Below are positions 6,882 through 15,597 of a DNA stretch of 64,000 nucleotides, one piece after another. This DNA comes from Agathobaculum ammoniilyticum (GTDB lineage Bacteria > Bacillota > Clostridia > Oscillospirales > Butyricicoccaceae). The stretch lies in assembly GCF_025567315.1 (NCBI RefSeq), contig NZ_JAOQJE010000014.1, positions 11,815-75,814 of the forward strand, written 5' to 3'. Under the pieces are notes generated by a model that worked only from the letters and a program-made list of their open reading frames with translations, made no database searches and was not told the origin of the DNA. The position numbers were made by a program, and so were the translations under genes. Position 1 is the first letter of the stretch; every line of letters begins with the position of its first letter.

Positions 6882-8701
6882 TGCGCGCTTACCAGTTTCC
6901 TTATCCCGAGACCGAGCGCGAAACCGTGGTCAGCCGTTTCGGCGGCGCGGACTTTCGCACGCACCCCACCAAGGTATCCCTGTCCCGCTCGCCCGACCTG
7001 CAGAACCTGATCTGCGACCAGAACGATTTCCTGGTCAAGCGCACTGGCTGGAAAACCCAGCAAAACTACAACGCGCCTCTTTTCGGCCTGTTCCCCCTGC
7101 CCGACGGATCCGGCCTGGCCGTGCATGCGGGTACCAAGCTGTACGCCCGTCCCGCCACGGGTACGCAGGCCGAGCTGTGCACGGACATGAACGAGGCGTT
7201 CTCGCAATCGTTCGTGATGAACGGCGTATTATACTTACTTGATGGACAGACCTACCGCGCGGTGCGCAAAAACAGCGCCGGAACCGCGTGGGAGGCTGTC
7301 AAGGTACAAGACGTCGCCTATGTTCCGACCACCACGATCTCCGCGCAGCCGACCGGCGGCGGCACCAGCTATGAGGCAGTTAACTTGCTCACCCCCAAAC
7401 GCATCAACACCTTCATTGGCAACGGCTCGGCGACCCAGTTCCAGGTGGACGCAAAAAATCTGGACGACACCGAGGTAACCGCAGCGGTAAACGGCGCATC
7501 CGTGACCGTGTCCTCGGTCAACCGCACGACCGGCCTGATCACATTGGCCAGCGCGCCCGCAAACGCCAACGGGCTGGCCAACGTATCCATCACGTTCTCC
7601 AAAACCGTGACCGGCTATGCGGATAAAATCAACCAGTGCCGGTTTGCCGGACTGTACGGCGGTAAAAACGATACGCGCGCGTTCGTTGCCGGCAATCCGG
7701 ACGAGCCGGACTGTGATTGGCAGAGCGGGCTGTATGATCCCACCTATTTCCCCGATACCGGCTACACCCGCATGGGGACGGACGCGTCCGCGATTGTAGG
7801 CTATCTCAAGCAGTATGAGAGCCAGCTCGTCATCAAGTCCGGCGGCGCGCAGGAGGCGACCAGCTATCTGCGCTCCTACTTGATGGCGGACGACGGGACG
7901 GCGCTTTATCCGCTCAAGCAGGGGGCGCAGGGCGCGGGCGCGACCGCGCCGCGCAGCTTCGCCACGCTGGGCGATCTGCCGCTGTTCCTGTCCGCACGCG
8001 GGGTGCAGGGCGCGTTCGGCACTGCGGTCGCGGAGCAGCGGACCATCCGCTCGGTATCGGACGCGATCGTACCCAAGCTGGAGACGGAAGCCGGATTGGA
8101 GAACGCCTGCGCGGCCGTGTTCGAAGGAAAATATTACCTTGCCGTGAATGGGCATATGTATATCGCAGACAGTACGCTGACCGAGGAGAACGGCGACCCC
8201 GCATGGTTTTACTGGACCGAGGTCCCCGCCCAATGCCTTGCCGTGCTGGACGGTCGGCTTTGGTTTGGCACCGCGGACGGCCGGCTGTGCCGCTTCGCCC
8301 GCGCCGACGAGGATGGCGCCTACTGTGACGATGACGCGGCGATCGACGCATACTGGCGCACGCCCACCTTGCCGCTCGCGGACTGGGGGCGGGTCAAAAC
8401 CGTGCGCGATGTCATCCCGACGCTCATGCCCTACTCACGGTCGGGCGCGACCGTACAGTATGAAAACGAGAATGGCGCGCTGCTCGCGCTTTCGCGCAAC
8501 ATGGACCTGTTTTCGTTCAAAACGCTGGATTTTTCGCGGTTCTCGTTCCGCTGCATCCCTGGCGCGGTCAGCTACCGCACCCGCCGCCGGCAGCACCGCA
8601 TGCCGCTGTTCGCGGTGCGCATCGGCAACGACCGGCCGGACGAGCCGTTCGGCCTGCTCGCGCTCACGATCCGCTGGACGCAGGGGCAGACCGTGATCTG
8701 A
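6881..8701 (+). CDS. Tail nozzle-like beta-propeller protein
   Basis: 606 residues, rich in beta strands and repeated short sheets. The start resembles podovirus nozzle or stabilisation proteins (T7 gp12, P22 gp10): a GGADFRTHP segment, then SRSPDLQNLICDQND and VKRTGW, close to their PDxxxNxxxDxxGxLxKRPG pattern. Further on come LPLFLSARGVQGAF and a TIRSVSDAIVPKL segment like the FLS-x-GV and S-x-I blocks of these propellers. An inserted Ig-like piece around 180-250 (RTTGLITLASAPANANG) is seen. It would close the short tail. Similarity is by pattern, so moderate confidence. Confidence 0.6.
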   Translation: MRAYQFPYPETERETVVSRFGGADFRTHPTKVSLSRSPDLQNLICDQNDFLVKRTGWKTQQNYNAPLFGLFPLPDGSGLAVHAGTKLYARPATGTQAELCTDMNEAFSQSFVMNGVLYLLDGQTYRAVRKNSAGTAWEAVKVQDVAYVPTTTISAQPTGGGTSYEAVNLLTPKRINTFIGNGSATQFQVDAKNLDDTEVTAAVNGASVTVSSVNRTTGLITLASAPANANGLANVSITFSKTVTGYADKINQCRFAGLYGGKNDTRAFVAGNPDEPDCDWQSGLYDPTYFPDTGYTRMGTDASAIVGYLKQYESQLVIKSGGAQEATSYLRSYLMADDGTALYPLKQGAQGAGATAPRSFATLGDLPLFLSARGVQGAFGTAVAEQRTIRSVSDAIVPKLETEAGLENACAAVFEGKYYLAVNGHMYIADSTLTEENGDPAWFYWTEVPAQCLAVLDGRLWFGTADGRLCRFARADEDGAYCDDDAAIDAYWRTPTLPLADWGRVKTVRDVIPTLMPYSRSGATVQYENENGALLALSRNMDLFSFKTLDFSRFSFRCIPGAVSYRTRRRQHRMPLFAVRIGNDRPDEPFGLLALTIRWTQGQTVI

Positions 8702-8717
8702 GAAAGGAGGGAAACAT

Positions 8718-9665
8718 ATGGCGAAAAACTACAAAGAGGATTTTGACTACTCGGAGGCTATCGCAAATACACAGGACGCGGGCAAACGTCAGGAGCTGCT
8801 CGCCGAACGCCAGAACAAGATTGATACGGAAGGGCTGGCGGGCAAGGTCGCATCCAACGAAGCGGTATCGACCTGGAACGGGAACTACCGCCCCTATTCG
8901 GTTTCGTCCGGCAGCAGCGGAGGCGGGGGCGGCGCCTCTGCCGGCGCCAGCGCGCTCAACCGGCTTTATGAAGCCGCCGAACAGGCCCGACTGAAACGCT
9001 TTGAAGCCGCGCGCGAGCGCATCGCGCAGCAGCTTGAACGAAATCTGGCTTCGATCGAGAGCGACTATACGGCCGGCATGGCGCAGACCGATATCAACGC
9101 GCGGCAATCCGTACTCTCCAACGAAGAAAAGCTGGCCGCGCTCGGCTTAAACATGGGCGCGCGGGGCTCCGCCGCTACTTCGGGTGCGGCCGAAACCAGC
9201 CGTATTTCGATCGACAACCAGTACCGCAGCGATCTCAACGCGCTGGGGCAGGCGCGTCTCAAGGCGCGCGCGGCCGCGCAGGACAGCGCCGCCGGGCAGG
9301 AAGCCGCGCTCGAAATCGACTACTATGCCGCTGCGGAAAGCGCCGCGCTCTCCCAGGCACAGGCGCAGCTCGCGCAGTTCAACGCGGATCGGGATTACAG
9401 CCTGTCGGTTGCCGGTCTGACCGGCTTTTTAAACGGCACCCCCACGCTGAACTGGCGCAATTACCAGCTCAGCGTGGACGACGCGGCGGACAGCGCACAG
9501 ACGCAGGCCTTTGAGCAGGCGCTCAGCCGCTGGAAAACCAACGGCTATGTGCTGCAGCGCGACGCGGCGATCCTGGGTGTACCCGCGGGGACGCCGACCT
9601 CCGACGTAAGCTACCAAAACGCGAGCCTCGCCCTCCAGAAATGGAAAGCAGGCTATTGGTATTGA
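8718..9665 (+). CDS. Coiled-coil phage structural protein (ejection-like)
   Basis: 315 residues. Residues 1-60 are polar, then a Gly/Ser linker (SSGSSGGGGGASAGA, about 70-85), then a long alanine- and glutamine-rich helical region (about 90-240: AAEQARLKRFEAARERIAQQ), ending with an aromatic tail (ALQKWKAGYWY). It has no signal peptide. Internal virion or ejection proteins of short-tailed phages are often Ala-rich coiled coils located after the nozzle gene, so this is the best guess. A tail-fibre identity is unlikely because no receptor-type beta repeats are seen. A terminator follows directly. Confidence 0.5.
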   Translation: MAKNYKEDFDYSEAIANTQDAGKRQELLAERQNKIDTEGLAGKVASNEAVSTWNGNYRPYSVSSGSSGGGGGASAGASALNRLYEAAEQARLKRFEAARERIAQQLERNLASIESDYTAGMAQTDINARQSVLSNEEKLAALGLNMGARGSAATSGAAETSRISIDNQYRSDLNALGQARLKARAAAQDSAAGQEAALEIDYYAAAESAALSQAQAQLAQFNADRDYSLSVAGLTGFLNGTPTLNWRNYQLSVDDAADSAQTQAFEQALSRWKTNGYVLQRDAAILGVPAGTPTSDVSYQNASLALQKWKAGYWY

Positions 9666-9673
9666 TATCCAGT

Positions 9674-9710
9674 AAAAAAGCCGCACCCTTTGCCAAGGGC
9701 GCGGCTTTTT
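9674..9710 (+). terminator. Terminator ending the phage-like cassette
   Basis: GCCGC-A-CCCTT pairs with AAGGG-C-GCGGC around a TGCC loop (9680-9705), with TTTTT after it and AAAAAA before it. It works on the plus strand and probably both ways. Confidence 0.8.
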
Positions 9711-9950
9711 AGGAATGAAGAAGTGCGCGAATTTATGGATTGGACAAACCGACAGTCCTGCTGCCGCTGCCAATTGATTAGATTATCAAATTTTTACTGT
9801 GAATATGATAACACATTCCTCCACGCTCGTCAACCGTTTTGGTTTACAAATACTTGAAAAATTTCTTATATGTTGCCAATTTTCCGTATTTTCTGTAATT
9901 TACTGGAAAATTATAGTGTCTTTCTTCTTATAGGGAGAAGAAACCGTTCC
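9711..9950. other. AT-rich spacer, nothing recognised
   Basis: About 240 bases between the cassette terminator and the eno terminator, clearly more AT-rich than the surroundings. A weak plus-strand TTGCCA-N17-TAATTT can be read but would face into eno, so I do not call it. No coding frame, tRNA or repeat matching the left flank was found. Confidence 0.5.
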
Positions 9951-9994
9951 ATATAAAAATAAGCAGGCCGTCCGCTTGTTGCGGACGGCCTGCT
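9950..9994 (-). terminator. Terminator of the glycolytic operon
   Basis: A perfect 14-base stem (9962-9975 with 9981-9994, AGCAGGCCGTCCGC) with a five-base loop. On the minus strand it is followed by TTATTTTTATA. It lies just after the eno stop. Confidence 0.88.
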
Positions 9995-10006
9995 ATTAAG
10001 CCATTC

Positions 10007-11326
10007 TTACTTGTTCTTCAAGTTGAAGAAAGCATCCTTGCCCAGGTACTGCGCGACATCCTCGCCCAGCTCCTCTTCGATACGGAGCAGCTGGTTGTAC
10101 TTGGCAACACGGTCGGTGCGGCTCGGCGCGCCGGTCTTGATCTGACCCGCGTTGAGCGCCACAGCGATGTCCGCGATGGTCGCGTCCTCGGTCTCGCCCG
10201 AACGGTGGGAAACAACGGCGGTGTAGCCCGCGCGGTTCGCCATCTGGATGGCGTCCAGGGTTTCGGTCAGGGAGCCGATCTGGTTGACCTTGATGAGGAT
10301 GGAGTTGGCAACGCCCATGTCGATGCCCTTCTTGAGACGGGTGGTATTGGTTACAAACAGGTCGTCGCCGACAAGTTGGATCTTATCGCCCAGCGCCTTG
10401 GTCAGCATCTCCCAGCCTTCCCAGTCCTCTTCGGCCATACCGTCCTCAAGGGAGATGATCGGGTATTTCTCCGCGAAGTTCTTCCACATCTTAACGAGCT
10501 GCTGCTGGGTCATCTTCTTACCGGACTTCGGCTGGATATAGCACTTCTCCTCGTCGTTCCACCACTCGGAGGAAGCCGCGTCGATCGCGATCATGAAGTC
10601 CTCGCCCGGCTTGTAGCCAGCCTCTTCGATCGCCTTGACGATCACCTTGAGCGCGTCCTCGTCCTTCTTCAGGTTGGGCGCATAGCCGCCCTCGTCGCCT
10701 ACGCCCGCAGCCGGAGTGCCGTTCTCCTTGAGGGTGCTCTTGAGCTGATGGAACACCTCAGCGCAGCGGCGCAGCGCCTCGCGGAAAGAGGGAGCGGAAA
10801 CCGGCATAATCATGAATTCCTGGATCTCAACGTTGTTGGTCGCATGCGCGCCGCCGTTAAGAATGTTCATCATGGGCATCGGCAGGGTCTTGGCGTTGCA
10901 GCCGCCGATGTAGTTGTACAGCGGCAGGGAAAGCGCCTCGGCCGCCGCCTTGGCAACCGCCATGGAAACGCCCAGAATCGCGTTGGCGCCGAACTTGGTC
11001 TTGTTCGGGGTGCCGTCCGCCTCGATCATGGCCTTGTCGATGGCCTGCTGGTCGAGCGCATTCATGCCGATGATGGTTTCCGCGATCTCGCCGTTGACAG
11101 CGTCAACCGCCTTGAGGACGCCCTTGCCGTTATAGCGGGACTTGTCGCCGTCGCGCAGCTCGCAAGCCTCGAAGATGCCGGTGGAAGCGCCGGACGGAAC
11201 GGCCGCGCGGCCCATATAGGCACCGGTGTCGCCCTCAACATAAACCTCGACCTCAACGGTCGGATTGCCGCGGGAGTCCATTACCTCACGGCCAAGCACA
11301 TCAACGATTTCAATGTAGCCTTTCAT
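10007..11326 (-). CDS. eno: Enolase
   Basis: Cytoplasmic enzyme that dehydrates 2-phosphoglycerate to phosphoenolpyruvate. 439 residues, full length. Active-site segments are present: GAHATNNVEIQEFMIMP, GVGDEGGYAPN (general acid Glu), ISLEDGMAEEDW (metal ligands), LVGDDLFVTN, and SHRSGETEDATIAD with the loop lysine upstream in ILIKVNQIG. Last gene of pgk-tpiA-gpmI-eno, 42 bases behind gpmI with its own ribosome site. Nothing unusual. Confidence 0.98.
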   Translation of the reverse strand: MKGYIEIVDVLGREVMDSRGNPTVEVEVYVEGDTGAYMGRAAVPSGASTGIFEACELRDGDKSRYNGKGVLKAVDAVNGEIAETIIGMNALDQQAIDKAMIEADGTPNKTKFGANAILGVSMAVAKAAAEALSLPLYNYIGGCNAKTLPMPMMNILNGGAHATNNVEIQEFMIMPVSAPSFREALRRCAEVFHQLKSTLKENGTPAAGVGDEGGYAPNLKKDEDALKVIVKAIEEAGYKPGEDFMIAIDAASSEWWNDEEKCYIQPKSGKKMTQQQLVKMWKNFAEKYPIISLEDGMAEEDWEGWEMLTKALGDKIQLVGDDLFVTNTTRLKKGIDMGVANSILIKVNQIGSLTETLDAIQMANRAGYTAVVSHRSGETEDATIADIAVALNAGQIKTGAPSRTDRVAKYNQLLRIEEELGEDVAQYLGKDAFFNLKNK

Positions 11327-11368
11327 AATTCATTCTCCTTTTTATATCAATTTTGGGGATACGCAGAT

Positions 11369-13081
11369 TTATTTGGCGATCAGGCTGTGGCCGGTCATTT
11401 CTTCCGGCTGCTTGAGCCCCATCATTTCGAGCAGGGTGGGCGCAAGGTCAGCCAGCACGCCGCCCTCCATCAGCTTGCCCGCATGGCCGATCATCACGAG
11501 CGGCACCGGATTGGTGGAATGCGCGGTGAACGGGGTCGTACCGTCCGCGTCGAGCATCTGATCCACGTTGCCGTGGTCGGCCGTGATCAGGCACTGGCCG
11601 CCCATCTGCTGGATCGCGGCGACAACCTTGCCCACGCCGTCGTCCGTCGCCTCGACCGCCTTGACCGCAGCCTCGAACACGCCGGTATGGCCGACCATGT
11701 CGCAGTTGGCAAAGTTCAGGACGATCATATCATACTTGCCGGACAGGATGCGCTTTACGCACTCCTCGGTTACGGCAGGCTCGCTCATTTCCGGCTGGAG
11801 GTCATAGGTCGCAACCTTGGGGGACGGGATAAGCGCGCGGTCCTCGCCCGCATATTCCTTTTCCACGCCGCCGTTGAAGAAGAACGTGACATGCGCATAC
11901 TTCTCGGTTTCGGCGATGCGCAACTGGGTCAGGCCCAAGTCGGAGATATATTCGCCGAAGGTATTCTTGAGGCTCTGCGGCTTGAACGCCACCTCAACGC
12001 CTACGATCGTCGCGTCATACTGCGTCATGCAGACGTAGTGAATGTTGCGGCGGTGGCGCGGGAAGCCCTGGAACTCATGATCCACAAACGCACGGGTGAT
12101 CTCACGCGCGCGATCGGGACGGAAGTTGGCAAAGATAATCGCGTCGTCGTCTCGGACGGTCGCGCCCTCGGTTACGATGACCGGAACCACGAACTCGTCG
12201 GTCACGCCCGCATCATAGGAAGCCTGCATGGCTTCGTGCGCGGAGGCTGCATGCTCTCCGACGCCCTCGGCAATGGCGCTATAGGCTTTCTCGACACGCT
12301 CCCAGCGGTTGTCGCGATCCATCGCATAATAGCGGCCGGAAATCGTAGCAATACAGCCGACCTCAACCGCGTCGATCTTCGCCTGCAGACGGTCGATATA
12401 TTCGATACCGGACTGCGGGGGCGTGTCGCGGCCGTCCATGAAGCAATGGAAGCACACCTTGCGCAGACCGTTGCGGCGCGCCAGCTCGAGCAGCGCGAAC
12501 ATATGGTCAATATGCGAGTGTACGCCGCCATCGGACAGCAGGCCGAAAATATGCAGGGTGGAATTAAACCACTTGCACTGGTTGATTGCGCTCATGAGCG
12601 CTTCGTTGGTGAAAAAGTCGCCGTCCTGGATGGCCTTGGTGATGCGGGTCAGCTCCTGATAAACGATACGGCCCGCGCCGATGTTGGTGTGGCCGACCTC
12701 GGAGTTGCCCATCTGCCCGTCCGGCAGGCCGACGTCCAAGCCGGAGGCGCCGATATACGTCATCGGGTTTTCTGCAAAGATCTTGTCCAAGTTGGGGGTG
12801 TTCGCAGCCTCGATCGCGTTACCGCTCTTTTCGTCGCGGTGGCCAAAACCATCCATGATAATCAGCGCGGTCGGCTTTTTCGGGCCGGAGGCTTTCTTTG
12901 CTGCCGTTTTGCGGGCCGCGGGCTTCTTAGCCGCCGGTTTTTTTGCCGGGGTCTTCTTCTCCGCAGCGGCTGCGGTTGGCTTAGCGGCCGTCTTTCTCGC
13001 CGCCGGCTTTTTCGCTGCGGCCTTTTCCACGACAGGCGCCGTTTCCGCAGCCTCCTTGGCGGAGGAAACTTCTTTTTTCAT
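11369..13081 (-). CDS. gpmI: Phosphoglycerate mutase (cofactor-independent) with histone-H1-like N-tail
   Basis: Converts 3- to 2-phosphoglycerate using two manganese ions. The catalytic part starts near residue 71 (TALIIMDGFGHRDE) and carries the phosphoserine segment MGNSEVGHTNIGAGR, FMDGRDTPP, ANFRPDRAREIT, and the metal-site TADHGNVDQM near the end; about 500 residues, normal size. Residues 1-70 are extra: a tail of Lys, Ala and Pro with repeats of KKPAARKTAA and PAKKPAAKKP, like histone H1 or bacterial H1-like proteins. The tail is really in frame and AAAGGAG lies 8 bases before its ATG, so no alternative start is favoured. Confidence 0.96.
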   Translation of the reverse strand: MKKEVSSAKEAAETAPVVEKAAAKKPAARKTAAKPTAAAAEKKTPAKKPAAKKPAARKTAAKKASGPKKPTALIIMDGFGHRDEKSGNAIEAANTPNLDKIFAENPMTYIGASGLDVGLPDGQMGNSEVGHTNIGAGRIVYQELTRITKAIQDGDFFTNEALMSAINQCKWFNSTLHIFGLLSDGGVHSHIDHMFALLELARRNGLRKVCFHCFMDGRDTPPQSGIEYIDRLQAKIDAVEVGCIATISGRYYAMDRDNRWERVEKAYSAIAEGVGEHAASAHEAMQASYDAGVTDEFVVPVIVTEGATVRDDDAIIFANFRPDRAREITRAFVDHEFQGFPRHRRNIHYVCMTQYDATIVGVEVAFKPQSLKNTFGEYISDLGLTQLRIAETEKYAHVTFFFNGGVEKEYAGEDRALIPSPKVATYDLQPEMSEPAVTEECVKRILSGKYDMIVLNFANCDMVGHTGVFEAAVKAVEATDDGVGKVVAAIQQMGGQCLITADHGNVDQMLDADGTTPFTAHSTNPVPLVMIGHAGKLMEGGVLADLAPTLLEMMGLKQPEEMTGHSLIAK

Positions 13082-13196
13082 AGCTAAAGCTCCTTTGGCA
13101 GAAGTGGGATGAAAGGGGACAACGATCGATATCGATGCCCCCCTCCGCGGTAACGGCGGGGGGGAAGCAGCCGCTTCCCACGCCGTATTCCTTATC

Positions 13197-13967
13197 TTAT
13201 TGATTGGCTGCTTCCACGATGGTCGCGAAATCAGCGCTCTTCAGGGAGGCGCCGCCGATCAGGCCGCCGTCAACGTCGGGCTGGGCCAGCAGCTCGGCCG
13301 CGTTCTTGGCGTTCATCGAGCCGCCGTACTGGATGGTGATGCCGCGGGCCGCCCGCGCGCCGTACTTCTCGCGCAGGCAGTCGCGGATCGCGCCGCAGAC
13401 CTCGCCCGCCTGCTCGGCGGTAGCGGTCTTACCGGTGCCGATCGCCCAGATCGGCTCGTAAGCGATGACAACCTTTTTGATATCCTCAACAGCAACGCCC
13501 TGCAGGGCGATCTTGATCTGCTTACGGATAACCTCCATGGTCACGTCCTGCTCGCGCTCAGTGAGCGACTCGCCGACGCACAGGATCGGGCGCAGGCCGT
13601 TCTCCAGCGCGACGAGGACTTTCTTGTTGCAGGCTTCGTCGGTCTCGTTGAAGTACTGGCGGCGCTCGGAGTGCCCGATGATCACATACTTCACGCCCAG
13701 CTCCTTGAGCATATCGGCAGAAATCTCGCCGGTGAACGCGCCGGACTTCTCAAAATGCATATTCTCCGCGCCAATGGCGATCTTGGAGCCCTTGGCAGCC
13801 TTTACTGCGACCTGAATATCGGTAAACGGCACGCAAAGAACCATCTCACACCACTTGGTCTTGGAAAGCAGCGGCTTCATCTCCTCGATAAGCGCCTTGG
13901 CTTCCGCCGGCGTCTTGTTCATTTTCCAGTTGCCGGCAATGATGGTCTTACGGTATCTGCGATTCAT
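13197..13967 (-). CDS. tpiA: Triosephosphate isomerase
   Basis: Interconverts dihydroxyacetone phosphate and glyceraldehyde-3-phosphate. 256 residues with all catalytic parts: GNWKMNKT (Lys), IIGHSERR (His), AYEPIWAIGTGKTAT (Glu and loop 6), and the phosphate-binding IQYGGSMNAKNA and LIGGASLK. Lies between pgk and gpmI, with hairpin-rich spacers on both sides. Confidence 0.98.
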   Translation of the reverse strand: MNRRYRKTIIAGNWKMNKTPAEAKALIEEMKPLLSKTKWCEMVLCVPFTDIQVAVKAAKGSKIAIGAENMHFEKSGAFTGEISADMLKELGVKYVIIGHSERRQYFNETDEACNKKVLVALENGLRPILCVGESLTEREQDVTMEVIRKQIKIALQGVAVEDIKKVVIAYEPIWAIGTGKTATAEQAGEVCGAIRDCLREKYGARAARGITIQYGGSMNAKNAAELLAQPDVDGGLIGGASLKSADFATIVEAANQ

Positions 13968-13992
13968 GTTGGTTTTACCCCTTTCAAATTTC

Positions 13993-14164
13993 GGACGGCG
14001 GATCCGTCCTGATCGGTTATGTATTTATACGGGGCATCGCGCGAACGCCCCGGTATAAGCACATTTCCGCACCGCACACATCCCATGCGCAGCGCGCATT
14101 TTCCACAGGAAAGCGCCGGCCCGCGGCGCCCTCCGCAAAAACCCGCGGCAGGCGCGTGGGTTTT
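13993..14164 (-). repeat. Chain of five hairpins between pgk and tpiA
   Basis: In transcript order after the pgk stop: AAAACCC..GGGTTTT (14138-14164, followed by a T-run), GCGCCG/CGGCGC (14113-14129), ATGCGC/GCGCAT (14085-14099), a 33-base TTATAC..GTATAA hairpin (14025-14057) and GGACGG/CCGTCC (13993-14009). Similar in build to the chains in the ribosomal cluster, though I cannot align the sequences. The first hairpin could act as an attenuator after pgk. Confidence 0.5.
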
Positions 14165-14191
14165 CACATTACCCCTTTCGGCTGAGGGAGC

Positions 14192-15382
14192 TTACTTATC
14201 CAGCAGGCAGGCGATGCCCGGCAGCTCCAGCCCCTCCAGGAACTCCAGCGAAGCGCCGCCGCCGGTGGAGATGTGGGTCATCTTGTCCGCAAAGCCAAGC
14301 TTTTCAACCGCCGCCGCGGAGTCGCCGCCGCCGATGATGGAAACCGCGCCGGACGCAGCGATCGCCGCCGCAACCGCCTTGGTGCCGGCCGCAAAGGTGT
14401 CGAACTCGAATACGCCCATCGGGCCGTTCCAAACAACCGTGCCAGCGTTCTTCACCGCGTCCGAGAACAGCTCAACGGTCTTGGGGCCGATGTCCATGCC
14501 CATCATGTTGTCCGGCAGTTGGCCTGCCTCGTAAACAACCGGCTCCGCGTCCGCGCCAAAGTGATCGCCGCAAACGGTGTCGATCGGCAGCAGGAGCTTG
14601 ACACCCTTATCCTCCGCCTTCTTGATCAGGCCGAGCGCGAGATCGAGCTTATCCTCCTCGCACAGCGAGGTGCCGATCTTGCCGCCCTGCGCCTTGGAGA
14701 ATGTATAGGCCATGCCGCCGCCGATAATGACGGTATCGCACTTATCGATCAGGTTGTTGATAACGTTGATCTTGTCGGAAACTTTCGCGCCGCCCAGGAT
14801 GGCGACGAACGGACGGGCCGGATCGGAAAGCGCTTTGCCCATGATGGAGATTTCCTTGTTGATCAGGAAGCCGCACACGGCCGGCAGGTAATCCGCGATG
14901 CCGGCGGTGGAGGCATGGGCGCGGTGCGAGGTGCCGAACGCGTCGTTGACGTAGATCTCGGCCATATCGGCAAACGCCTTGGCAAGCTCCGGATCATTCT
15001 TGGTTTCGCCCTTTTCAAAGCGGACGTTCTCCAGCAGGATGGCTTCTCCGGGCTTGACCGCCGCGGCAAGCCGATTGGCGTCCTCGCCGACAACGTCCTT
15101 CGCCAGCTTGACGTCAATGCTGAGCAGTTCGCTCAGGCGCGCCGCGACCGGCGCCAGCGAATACTTCATATTGACCTCGCCCTTCGGACGGCCGAGGTGC
15201 GAGCAAAGGATAACAGCCGCGTTGTGGTCCAGCAGGTACTTGATCGTCTCCAGGGACGCACGGATACGCTTGTCATCGGTGATATTGCCGTTTTCGTCCT
15301 GCGGGACGTTGAAATCGCAGCGAACGATGACCTTTTTGCCATTTACGTCGATGTCTTCGACACTCTTTTTGTTGTACTGCAT
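14192..15382 (-). CDS. pgk: Phosphoglycerate kinase
   Basis: Transfers the acyl phosphate of 1,3-bisphosphoglycerate to ADP. 396 residues, normal for a monomeric bacterial enzyme. Visible: VIVRCDFNVPQDENG, the substrate segments SHLGRPKGE and NDAFGTSHRAHAST, VAILGGAKVSDKI, and the nucleotide-site VVWNGPMGVFE and IGGGDSAAAVEK. First gene of the operon; gap, its usual neighbour, is not upstream. Confidence 0.98.
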   Translation of the reverse strand: MQYNKKSVEDIDVNGKKVIVRCDFNVPQDENGNITDDKRIRASLETIKYLLDHNAAVILCSHLGRPKGEVNMKYSLAPVAARLSELLSIDVKLAKDVVGEDANRLAAAVKPGEAILLENVRFEKGETKNDPELAKAFADMAEIYVNDAFGTSHRAHASTAGIADYLPAVCGFLINKEISIMGKALSDPARPFVAILGGAKVSDKINVINNLIDKCDTVIIGGGMAYTFSKAQGGKIGTSLCEEDKLDLALGLIKKAEDKGVKLLLPIDTVCGDHFGADAEPVVYEAGQLPDNMMGMDIGPKTVELFSDAVKNAGTVVWNGPMGVFEFDTFAAGTKAVAAAIAASGAVSIIGGGDSAAAVEKLGFADKMTHISTGGGASLEFLEGLELPGIACLLDK

Positions 15383-15468
15383 AAAATATACCTCTCCTTA
15401 AGATATAAATATTGCGACACGGATCAAAATCGCGGCGTTCTCTAAAAGAATTCCGCTTCCAAGACCAA

Positions 15469-15497
15469 ATTATACTCGTTTTTCCGGTATCCCGCAA
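15469..15497 (-). promoter_or_regulatory. Promoter of pgk-tpiA-gpmI-eno
   Basis: Minus-strand TTGCGG (15492-15497), 17 bases, TATAAT (15469-15474). The transcript would start near 15462 and have an approximately 80-base leader before pgk. Confidence 0.75.
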
Positions 15498-15560
15498 GCA
15501 AATTTACGAAAAACCTTACATTTTGGCAATCTTTTAGAGGATTTTTGCGTTTTTCCTCAA

Positions 15561-15585
15561 AATATTGTGAAATATTAAACAATAT
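15561..15585 (-). terminator. Weak terminator after degV
   Basis: AT-rich stem ATATTGT/ACAATAT followed on the minus strand by TTTTGAGG. Weak pairing and a short T-run make this tentative. Confidence 0.35.
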
Positions 15586-15597
15586 GCCCAATCCGGT

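Noticed and set aside
10205..13087. A 960-codon open frame on the plus strand across eno and gpmI
   Set aside because: It is the mirror of two strongly recognised minus-strand genes in a GC-rich genome; its composition (Val, Leu, Gly, Arg, Asp, His repeats) is that of an antisense frame.
13125..13136. Palindrome ATCGATATCGAT between tpiA and gpmI
   Set aside because: Perfect but short and single; no neighbouring copy or regulator suggests an operator.
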